Of a stretch of DNA of 64,000 nt, positions 46,004-52,774 are shown piece after piece. The position numbers were made by a program, and so were the translations under genes. Under the pieces are notes generated by a model. That model did not search any database and was not told the origin of the DNA. It worked only from the letters and a program-made list of their open reading frames with translations. The DNA is taken from NCBI RefSeq assembly GCF_004339805.1, contig NZ_SLUI01000002.1:62001-126000 (forward strand), given 5' to 3'. Source of the DNA: Anaerospora hongkongensis. GTDB lineage: Bacteria; Bacillota; Negativicutes; Sporomusales; DSM-15969. The first letter of the stretch is position 1. Each line of letters opens with the position of its first letter.

Positions 46004-46807
46004 ATGAAAGAGAAGGCACCGCATATCCTCAAAGAAATTCCCTCCAGCAGAAAGTCTACTTTTGACATCGGCTATCTCGGAGTTAGAACACATCACATGC
46101 AGGCTCTGCTGGAGCTTGACGTCACCCTGGCCAGAGAGTTGATTAAGAAATATCGCAGCAGCCACAAAGCTCCCCTGTCTTTTACCGGCTGGATCATAAA
46201 ATGTATCAGTCAGGCTGTTGCCGAGCACAAGTCTGTGCACGGCATTCGCAAAGGCAATGATCAACTGCTCATTTTTGATGAGGTTGATATTTCAGTTATC
46301 GTAGAAAAAGAAGTTAATCATGAAAAAATTCCTTTGCCAATGGTCATTCGTAATGTAAATGAAAAAACGCTGCAAGAAATTCAGCACGAAATTTCAGCTG
46401 CAAAAGATCAGGCTATTAGGACCCAAGAGGACTATGTACTTGGCAATCATCAGTATAAATGGGCTATGCGGTTTTACCTTGCGCTGCCACAATTCTTAAG
46501 GCTGCTGATTTGGCAGCATATCTTAAAGGATCCCTTTCTCATGAAAAAAATCGCCGGGACAATTGTCGTGACCTCTCTTACCTCCATCGGCAATGCTAAA
46601 GGCTGGGTTATTCCGGTTAGTATTCATCCGGCATGTTTCGCGCTCGGGTCAATTGTTAAAAAGCCGGGAGTTTATAAAGGTGAGGTTTCAATCAGAGAAT
46701 ATCTATATATGACAGTGCTGCTTAATCATGACGTTATCGATGGTGCTCCGGCTGCGCGGTTTATCTCCCGGTTATCCAGCTTAATTGAAAGCGGTTTCGA
46801 CTTATAA
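46004..46807 (+). CDS. free-standing 2-oxoacid dehydrogenase E2-type acyltransferase domain
   Basis: A 267-residue chloramphenicol-acetyltransferase-fold protein with only the E2 catalytic domain, no lipoyl or subunit-binding domain. The catalytic motif is NHDVIDGAPAARF (HxxxDG), preceded by the ALGSIVKKPGVYKGEV strand. Such free-standing domains may acylate unknown acceptors using CoA thioesters. GAGGT lies 5 nt before ATG 46004. The same frame is open about 75 nt further upstream but without a standard start codon. No E1, E3 or acyl-CoA genes are nearby. Confidence 0.78.
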   Translation: MKEKAPHILKEIPSSRKSTFDIGYLGVRTHHMQALLELDVTLARELIKKYRSSHKAPLSFTGWIIKCISQAVAEHKSVHGIRKGNDQLLIFDEVDISVIVEKEVNHEKIPLPMVIRNVNEKTLQEIQHEISAAKDQAIRTQEDYVLGNHQYKWAMRFYLALPQFLRLLIWQHILKDPFLMKKIAGTIVVTSLTSIGNAKGWVIPVSIHPACFALGSIVKKPGVYKGEVSIREYLYMTVLLNHDVIDGAPAARFISRLSSLIESGFDL

Positions 46808-46814
46808 GAATTCT

Positions 46815-46857
46815 AAAACGCCTGCAGAAATATACCATTTCTGCAGGCGTTTTCTTA
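46815..46857. terminator. bidirectional terminator between convergent genes
   Basis: 16-bp perfect stem (AAAACGCCTGCAGAAA and complement) with a 7-nt loop. Confidence 0.9.
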
Positions 46858-46867
46858 ATAAATTGCT

Positions 46868-47428
46868 TTAAAATTTGGTAGTGAAGCCCACCGAAAGCCC
46901 ATAGGCATCATAAGATGGATTATCAGTTTTGAGACCGTTGGAAACGTGCATTACCATATACCCTATATTCAATGAAGAATTAGTATCGATTTTATAAATG
47001 AACCGTGGTCCGACCCGCCACATGAAGTTATACTGCTTCCCTCCGGCCGGAAAGGTTTTGTCATATAAGATAAGCCCGCCGCTGATATCAAAAGCAGACG
47101 TCAGTTTTCCCGGGCCGCCTTTTGCAAAGCGAACCATATAACTGGGACCGACGCCAACTGCCGAGCTTGCTCGCTGCTGATTCTCGTAAAAAATATCCCC
47201 ATATGGCCGGGTAATGGTTAGGCCTCGGTACAAAGAACGGCCTTTAGTTTCCGAAAACTTCTTCATAACATGCAGTGATACCGTATCCAGCTCCCGGTCC
47301 TGGTGAAACGGAATCAGATAGTCCCAATCCACTTCTGCCTGAGAACTGGCTGCATAACAGAACGATATTCCTGGCAAAAGCATCAGTAAAACGGCAATGA
47401 CCACTGTTAAACAACTACATCTACGCAT
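46868..47428 (-). CDS. PagL-like lipid A deacylase / acyloxyacyl hydrolase
   Basis: A 186-residue outer-membrane beta-barrel. A signal peptide (CLTVVIAVLLMLLPGISFCYAA) is followed by alternating strands rich in aromatic residues and a C-terminal Phe (GLSVGFTTKF), typical of outer-membrane insertion. MHVSNGLKTDNPSYDAY matches the PagL active-site region HxSNxxxxxN-x-G-x-E, with His and Ser kept and Asp where PagL has Glu. It would remove an acyl chain from lipid A. ATG 47428 has GAGGAG 9 nt upstream. Evidence that this is a diderm Firmicute. Confidence 0.8.
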   Translation of the reverse strand: MRRCSCLTVVIAVLLMLLPGISFCYAASSQAEVDWDYLIPFHQDRELDTVSLHVMKKFSETKGRSLYRGLTITRPYGDIFYENQQRASSAVGVGPSYMVRFAKGGPGKLTSAFDISGGLILYDKTFPAGGKQYNFMWRVGPRFIYKIDTNSSLNIGYMVMHVSNGLKTDNPSYDAYGLSVGFTTKF

Positions 47429-47585
47429 AATAAGACGCTCCTCGCTTACGAAATTAACAACCTTTCCGTTGTCAAACATCCAGTTATTCCCTTTTTCAGA
47501 AACATTGCTAGTATTCGCTATCCGAGTGCTTTTCCCTGTTTAATTAAGAAAAAAATATCTGTCTTCCAACCTCTATCAGCTCTAT

Positions 47586-47635
47586 TTGACAGGTAGAGCA
47601 TCTGCCGTTATACTATTAGTTACCTAGTTAACTAA
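47586..47635 (+). promoter_or_regulatory. marR promoter with overlapping inverted-repeat operator
   Basis: TTGACA (47586-47591), 17-bp spacer, TATACT (47609-47614). Immediately after, TTAGTTA (47616-47622) and TAACTAA (47629-47635) form an inverted repeat over the start point, a likely autorepression site of the MarR protein. Confidence 0.78.
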
Positions 47636-47649
47636 CGGGAGGGTTAAAT

Positions 47650-48117
47650 ATGGATACTGCTGAAAGCCTGCTCCATCAGCTGTTTCAGACTGTACGCATT
47701 ATTTCCAAAGGGTTAAATTACTGCCTAGAGCCTTATGGCTTATATAGCTCGGAATGGTCAATTATTACGACTTTAAAACAGACTGGCCCCATAACACAAG
47801 GTACTTTAGCAAGCTATTTAAATATTGAGCCGCCTGCTGTGTCCCGAAGCTTGGTCAAGCTTGAAACAAAAGGCTTCATTACGCGAACTCCCGGCATGGA
47901 CAAGCGGGAAAAAAACGTCTGTCTGAGCGACGCAGCTTTACAACAATACCCTAAGTGGCTGGAAATCTCCGGACTCCACCGGCAGGCCATTTTAGCCGAT
48001 TTATCGGAAGATGAGAAAAATGAACTAAGCCGCCTGCTGAAAACCATTCACCAGCGCGCACAACAACATGAAGCTGGTTCGCCGCTCGCGAACACTCTTA
48101 ACATAAATACATTATAA
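47650..48117 (+). CDS. MarR-family transcriptional regulator
   Basis: A 155-residue winged-helix regulator: SEWSIITTLKQTGPITQGTLASYLNIEPPAVSRSLVKLETKGFITR spans (in two pieces) the recognition helix and wing with the DKREKNVCLS basic loop. GGGAGGG precedes ATG 47650. It is 13 nt upstream of an MFS exporter gene; MarR-MFS pairs usually respond to a toxic small molecule that the pump exports, with the regulator repressing both. Confidence 0.93.
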   Translation: MDTAESLLHQLFQTVRIISKGLNYCLEPYGLYSSEWSIITTLKQTGPITQGTLASYLNIEPPAVSRSLVKLETKGFITRTPGMDKREKNVCLSDAALQQYPKWLEISGLHRQAILADLSEDEKNELSRLLKTIHQRAQQHEAGSPLANTLNINTL

Positions 48118-48130
48118 AAAGAATGGACTG

Positions 48131-49345
48131 ATGTCGTTGCATACTTCAAAGCAAAGATTGTGGACTAAAAACTATGTCCTGCTACTATTAGGCAATTTGC
48201 TCCTATATCAAGGGATTCTAATGCTGATTCCCTCTTTTCCTGTATATATAAAACAAATTGGCGGAAACGATTTGCAAGCCAGTCTCCCTTTTGCCGTTTT
48301 TTCAATCTCCGCCCTTATAGTCCGTGCCATTAGCGGAAATGCCGCAGATACCCTGGGCAGAAGACCGCTTTTGCTGGCAGGCCTGTCGATTCTAATTCTT
48401 TTTAACTCCTCTTATTTCTTCGTCTCCACTATCGGAGTCATTCTTGTCTTGCGTTTTTGCCAGGGAATCGGCTGGGGCATGGCCTCAACGACCTTTGCAA
48501 CAATTATGTCCGATATCGTTCCTGCCAATCGCCGCGGAGAAGGTACAGGTTATTTTGCCTTATCCATTATTTTGGCAACATCACTTGCCACGATTGCAGG
48601 CATAGAGATTATGAAGCATTATGACTTTACAACTTTGCTTCTCACCTCTACCTCTTTAGCAGTAATCGGGATGCTGTTGACGCTGGGAATGTCAATTGCA
48701 CCCATAAGGCCGGTTGCCAAAGCTTCCCACAAAAATAAATCACTCACCTGGAGTGACCTGTTTGAAAGAAATGCACTTTTGCCATCTTTGCTTTGCTTTC
48801 TACATTCCATTACCCTGGGCGGCATCATGAGTTTCCTGATGCTGTATGGCACAGAAATTGGTGTCGAAAACACCTGGATCTACTTTGCCGGACATGTTGC
48901 CATGATTTTAATCAGCAGGCCCTTTGCCGGTAAGCTGTTTGATCAAAAGGGACATACTGTTGTGATTATCCCGGGAGTCATTTTGATGATAATCGGCCTG
49001 ACAATACTATCCTATGCAACCTCAGAGTCGACTTTACTGATTGCGTCTTTATTCTATGGACTGGGCTACGGAGCGGCTCATCCCTCCTTACAAGCCTGGG
49101 CAATTAACCGCTCACCAGCAAACCGCAAAGGTGCCGCCAACGGGACATTTTTATCTTCGCTGGATTTAGGCTATGCGGTTGGCGCTGTAGTACTTGGGCT
49201 TATTGCCACACATACAAATTACGCCATAATGTATCGGGTATCGGTACTCTTTTTGGTTGCCTTCGCCGGAATTTACGGATACCACGTGATAAAAAACCGA
49301 CAGGTGCACAAGAACCAGCGTAACTACAACGAGAATATTGCCTGA
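48131..49345 (+). CDS. MFS transporter (drug-efflux-like)
   Basis: A 404-residue 12-helix major facilitator. The loop 2-3 motif is GNAADTLGRRPLLLAG, and RFCQGIGWGMASTTFATIMSD marks helices 4-5 of the drug exporter group; the second-half loop has FAGKLFDQKGH. The ribosome site is weak, so it may depend on coupling with marR. Substrate unknown. Confidence 0.9.
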   Translation: MSLHTSKQRLWTKNYVLLLLGNLLLYQGILMLIPSFPVYIKQIGGNDLQASLPFAVFSISALIVRAISGNAADTLGRRPLLLAGLSILILFNSSYFFVSTIGVILVLRFCQGIGWGMASTTFATIMSDIVPANRRGEGTGYFALSIILATSLATIAGIEIMKHYDFTTLLLTSTSLAVIGMLLTLGMSIAPIRPVAKASHKNKSLTWSDLFERNALLPSLLCFLHSITLGGIMSFLMLYGTEIGVENTWIYFAGHVAMILISRPFAGKLFDQKGHTVVIIPGVILMIIGLTILSYATSESTLLIASLFYGLGYGAAHPSLQAWAINRSPANRKGAANGTFLSSLDLGYAVGAVVLGLIATHTNYAIMYRVSVLFLVAFAGIYGYHVIKNRQVHKNQRNYNENIA

Positions 49346-49383
49346 AGGCTACAGAAAGTCAATCAATTCATTTGAAAATGGAT

Positions 49384-49422
49384 AAAAAAAGAATGCATCA
49401 GTAAGTGATGCATTCTTTTTTC
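49384..49422. terminator. bidirectional terminator between MFS and CitMHS genes
   Basis: AAGAATGCATCA pairs with TGATGCATTCTT, A-run before and six T after, loop GTAAG. Confidence 0.9.
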
Positions 49423-49425
49423 ATC

Positions 49426-50784
49426 CTATAAAGGTAATTGGCCTGTTAGAACAGCCGTAATGATAAAAATGAAAAACATGGGGATCGACCATTTAAAGAA
49501 CTCTTTTTGATAATCGCCAAAACTCATTTCCGTTCTATCCATTAATAAGAACAGCCATGGAACGGTGGGACTTGCATAACGGAGAGCCTGCCCCATGAAA
49601 GACGCCATGCCAATTTCGCTAGGAGATATGCCGAACTGATAGGCAAGTGGAGCAACGACGGGAAGGATACCAAAATAATACGCATCCACAGGCAATGCAT
49701 AACAAGCCAGCGCTCCTAGAAAAGCAAAGATAAAAGCAGTATGGCTGCCCAAGGACTCCGGTATCAAACTAGCCATATGCTTGGCAATTGCTGCAGACAT
49801 ACCACTGCCGTTTAAAATGCCCAAAAAGCAGCCAGCCGCGATAATAATTGACGTCACAGCAATGGCTTCGCCACCGTTTGCCGTAATACGCTCACGCTGT
49901 TCCTTGGCATTATAATTAATTGCCAGGGCTATAGCCGTACCGATCAAAAACACGAAAGCGCCGCTAACCCATCCTAAAATCAGGGTTACTAACATAATAC
50001 CCGTAAGCAGTAAATTCAAAAGGAACTTATCAGGCCGTTTCAGTTCTTTATCATTATTTTCGATAACAGCCACCATTTCTGCTATTTGTTCTTGCGATAC
50101 TACCGCATTCACACCGGGTATAAAGCCAAGTCTTTTTCGCTCGTTTTTCCCCATCAAATAGGCCATAAAAAATACATAAAGGAAGGATGCCCCTAAAATG
50201 GGCAGCATAGCGACAAATAAATCGTTAACCTCTATATTCAGTACAGCGGCCGCCCGTGCCAGCGGCCCGCCCCATGGCAAACAGTTGCCTAAGCCGGTAG
50301 GAAGAATAATTAACATAGCCAAATTAGACAGCTTCATTCCCATTTGTTTATACAGCGGTACAAATGCGGCAGTGATAATTAAAATTGTGGTTGTGCCGTC
50401 TCCATCGAGCGTAACAACACTTGCCGTAAATGCAGTTACCATAATAATTTTAAAAGGATCGCCTTTTGCTTTTCTGATTAAATAAGTGCAAAGCGGATCA
50501 AATAGACCAACATTCATCATCAGGCTAAAATAAAGAATTGCAAACAAAATCATGATTGTCGTATTCATTGTGCCTAGTTTTACCTTACCTTTGGCATCAA
50601 CCGTATAAAACAGGCCCTCTCTTACCCAGGTAAGGATTTTTTCGACCGGTATACCATTTAGCAAGCAGGCAAGAACCCCCGCCGTTAGTGATACCACGAT
50701 TAAACCGGTAAAGGGAGATAGCTTTCTCTTAATAACTAAAAGTAAAAATACAAGAATCAGTAAATAACCTAAAATCGTTAACAT
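49426..50784 (-). CDS. CitMHS-family organic acid carrier
   Basis: A 452-residue carrier with about 12 membrane segments of the metal-citrate/H+ symporter family. Marks are VVTLDGDGTTTILIITAAFVP and PTGLGNCLPWGGPLARAA, both characteristic of CitMHS, and the C-terminal PTVPWLFLLMD. Family members import citrate complexed with magnesium or calcium; here it is the last gene of an operon with a dehydrogenase and an aldolase, so a related tri- or dicarboxylate is more probable. GGAGAGG before ATG 50784. A large palindrome lies in the gap upstream. Confidence 0.9.
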   Translation of the reverse strand: MLTILGYLLILVFLLLVIKRKLSPFTGLIVVSLTAGVLACLLNGIPVEKILTWVREGLFYTVDAKGKVKLGTMNTTIMILFAILYFSLMMNVGLFDPLCTYLIRKAKGDPFKIIMVTAFTASVVTLDGDGTTTILIITAAFVPLYKQMGMKLSNLAMLIILPTGLGNCLPWGGPLARAAAVLNIEVNDLFVAMLPILGASFLYVFFMAYLMGKNERKRLGFIPGVNAVVSQEQIAEMVAVIENNDKELKRPDKFLLNLLLTGIMLVTLILGWVSGAFVFLIGTAIALAINYNAKEQRERITANGGEAIAVTSIIIAAGCFLGILNGSGMSAAIAKHMASLIPESLGSHTAFIFAFLGALACYALPVDAYYFGILPVVAPLAYQFGISPSEIGMASFMGQALRYASPTVPWLFLLMDRTEMSFGDYQKEFFKWSIPMFFIFIITAVLTGQLPL

Positions 50785-50846
50785 TTATCCCCTCTCCTAA
50801 CACTTCAAGTATTGTACACCGTTATTTTTTCTCTCTAAATTAACGG

Positions 50847-50874
50847 CTTAAATGGCACTAAAGTGCCATTTAAG
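50847..50874. promoter_or_regulatory. intercistronic palindrome between the aldolase and carrier genes
   Basis: CTTAAATGGCACT and its exact complement separated by two bases. There is no T-run after it on the minus strand, so it is not a normal terminator; RNA-stabilising hairpin or protein site are possible. Confidence 0.6.
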
Positions 50875-50892
50875 CAATACCGAATCGCAGCC

Positions 50893-51597
50893 TTACTTAT
50901 TAGTAATCATTTCAGTCACCCAGGCTGGAGCTAACTCAGGCAAAGGCTTTTGTTCATTCTTGCATTTGACATATTCCGCTATTGTTTCCCGGCGTTTCGC
51001 CTCATAAGCATCCTTTTTCTCTGCCGCAGCCAGCACTTCTTCAATACGATCGCGGGGAACAACAGTGACACCATCATAATCGCCGACAATTAAATCGCCA
51101 GGAGTCACCTTCACACCTGCACAAGTTACTACTGTATTTATTTCACCAGGTCCCCTTTTGGCCGGACTTCTCTGCATAAGCCCTTTTGCGTATATAGGAA
51201 TAGACAATTGGGACAGACCTACTTTATCGCGGACATATCCATCAATAATAATCCCACTTAAACCGACAGCCTCCGCTGCACTGCCCATTAGATCCCCCAT
51301 ATAGCAGCGTTCAGTATATCCTTTACCGGCCACAACCAGTACATAACCAGGTTTCCCTTGGTAAATCGCCACATGAATAGGGAAATTATCACCATCTTCC
51401 GTATCCACCGTGCAGGCTGTTCCAATCAAAACCTTATCGCTGTCTAATGGCAGTAAGCTGGCATCCATACAGCCGTTGCGCTCTATGCCCAGCGCTTCCA
51501 TACCATCACAAAGCTGAGCGGGGCTTAATTTTTTCACCCGATCAATAACCTCTTGGGAAATTAAATCAGGGAGACTTTTATAATTAGCTTTACTCAT
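50893..51597 (-). CDS. RraA-family aldolase (HMG/CHA aldolase-like)
   Basis: A 234-residue protein of the RraA/4-hydroxy-4-methyl-2-oxoglutarate aldolase family. The metal and substrate residues of true aldolases are kept: GDLMGSAAEAVGLSG and IIIDGYVRDKVGL with the Arg-Asp pair. RNase E inhibitors of the same fold lose these, so this is probably a lyase or decarboxylase that releases pyruvate or oxaloacetate-derived product. ATG 51597 has GAGGTG 6 nt upstream. It lies 10 nt after the dehydrogenase gene. Confidence 0.85.
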   Translation of the reverse strand: MSKANYKSLPDLISQEVIDRVKKLSPAQLCDGMEALGIERNGCMDASLLPLDSDKVLIGTACTVDTEDGDNFPIHVAIYQGKPGYVLVVAGKGYTERCYMGDLMGSAAEAVGLSGIIIDGYVRDKVGLSQLSIPIYAKGLMQRSPAKRGPGEINTVVTCAGVKVTPGDLIVGDYDGVTVVPRDRIEEVLAAAEKKDAYEAKRRETIAEYVKCKNEQKPLPELAPAWVTEMITNK

Positions 51598-51607
51598 CAA
51601 TAGCACC

Positions 51608-52492
51608 TCATTCTTTATTTTCAATAAGAGCTTTCATTGCTTCCTGGTAATTCATCTTATCGCCATTTGTTCCGAGTATCTCTACCCAGTTGTGTTTAGC
51701 CAGCAGATCTAGCTTGGCTAGCGTCGCTTTTGACATGGCCGCATCAACTCCCAGGTTTTCCAGGGTGGCAACCACATCCTGCATTTCTTCACTGCGCCGG
51801 GCAGCATGGATCATAGTGCGGGCAGTAAAAGTATCCGCCAGCTGCTCTACCGTCTTACCGTTAAGGGAACTGGCAAGGGAATCTACCAACGTGTTCAGCA
51901 CACCATATTTCACAGCGGCTTCAAACGATTCAAACATCAATTGGGGAAGCCCTTTCATGATTACACTTTTAAACATCTTAATAGCTGAAGCTCCCCCAGC
52001 TTTTGCATCAAGCACGGTCAGTTTCATGCCATATGGGAAAAACGCCGCTGCGAACTTTGCAGCCCCATTACCGGCCAAGAACATAGGGACCTTATGCTTA
52101 TTGCCAGGTACTGTGCCCATAACGGCAGCATCACAAAACATGACGCCCTCATTATGGGGGATCTGAGCAATCTCCGCTTTTACCGTTGGTGCAGCCGAAT
52201 TCATATCAATATATACCTGCTCTGCTTTAAGCTGGGGAATAACAGACTTAGCAACTGCAAGGGCACTGTTAGCACTGGTTAGACAAGCAATAAACTCACC
52301 TGCCTGATAGGCGCTTTCCAAACTTTCAAATAGTTTTACACCAACTTCTGCAGCACGCTGTTGAATCAGCCCTCCCAATTGGGGATCGGCCGCATTCCTG
52401 TCATATGCACCGAGATCCGTTAAACCTTCGGCTTTTAGCCCACTGGCAATATGATAGGCCGCTTCACCAAATCCGATAAATACTAATTGCAT
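51608..52492 (-). CDS. NAD(P)-dependent 3-hydroxyacid dehydrogenase-like protein (DUF1932)
   Basis: A 294-residue beta-hydroxyacid dehydrogenase relative. N-terminal Rossmann fold LVFIGFGEAAYHIASGL, central VYIDMNSAAPTVKAEIA, and the catalytic-lysine helix GGASAIKMFKSVIMKG at about residue 180, followed by a DUF1932-type C-terminal domain. It should oxidise or reduce a hydroxy acid; the exact substrate is unknown. AAGGAGG precedes ATG 52492. First gene of the operon driven by the sigma-54 promoter at 52539. Confidence 0.85.
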   Translation of the reverse strand: MQLVFIGFGEAAYHIASGLKAEGLTDLGAYDRNAADPQLGGLIQQRAAEVGVKLFESLESAYQAGEFIACLTSANSALAVAKSVIPQLKAEQVYIDMNSAAPTVKAEIAQIPHNEGVMFCDAAVMGTVPGNKHKVPMFLAGNGAAKFAAAFFPYGMKLTVLDAKAGGASAIKMFKSVIMKGLPQLMFESFEAAVKYGVLNTLVDSLASSLNGKTVEQLADTFTARTMIHAARRSEEMQDVVATLENLGVDAAMSKATLAKLDLLAKHNWVEILGTNGDKMNYQEAMKALIENKE

Positions 52493-52538
52493 TACTCTGT
52501 TCCTCCTTTTTCGACTCTCTGCTTGCAATTTAACTTAT

Positions 52539-52554
52539 AGCAAAAAGTATGCCA
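52539..52554 (-). promoter_or_regulatory. sigma-54 promoter of the dehydrogenase-aldolase-carrier operon
   Basis: Minus strand TGGCATACTTTTTGCT: -24 GG (52553-52552) and -12 GC (52541-52540) with exactly 10 bp between. Start point expected near 52528, 36 nt before the dehydrogenase ATG. Confidence 0.88.
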
Positions 52555-52587
52555 AAACAAAAAGATGATTCTATTGAGAATCATCTT
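52553..52587 (-). terminator. terminator of the PrpR-like regulator transcript
   Basis: Perfect 11-bp stem (AAGATGATTCT/AGAATCATCTT, 4-nt loop) followed by TTTTTGTTTTGG; its T-tail runs into the -24 element of the sigma-54 promoter, insulating the operon from the regulator gene. Confidence 0.82.
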
Positions 52588-52704
52588 ATAGAGTCTAGCG
52601 AGCTTTCTAACCCACTAAAATTACTATTCATTTTCTAAAATATTTTTAAAATTATGTTGAATGACTTTAGCTAATTATTGCACATATACATTGCGCTATA
52701 TTGC

Positions 52705-52749
52705 AAAACGTTTCAAATATTATCAAACTGAAAATATTTGAAACGTTTT
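52705..52749. promoter_or_regulatory. 17-bp inverted repeat, likely enhancer site of the PrpR-like regulator
   Basis: AAAACGTTTCAAATATT (52705-52721) and its exact complement (52733-52749), 11-nt spacer. Each arm holds a near-palindrome around AACGTT (TGAAACGTTT-type), suggesting two regulator dimers. Centre is about 187 bp upstream of the sigma-54 promoter, a normal enhancer distance. Confidence 0.75.
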
Positions 52750-52774
52750 AAAGGTTATATGTCCAAAAGAGCAG

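Noticed and set aside
50893..51597. RNase E inhibitor RraA
   Set aside because: The Arg-Asp pair and metal-site residues of aldolases are kept, and the operon is metabolic.
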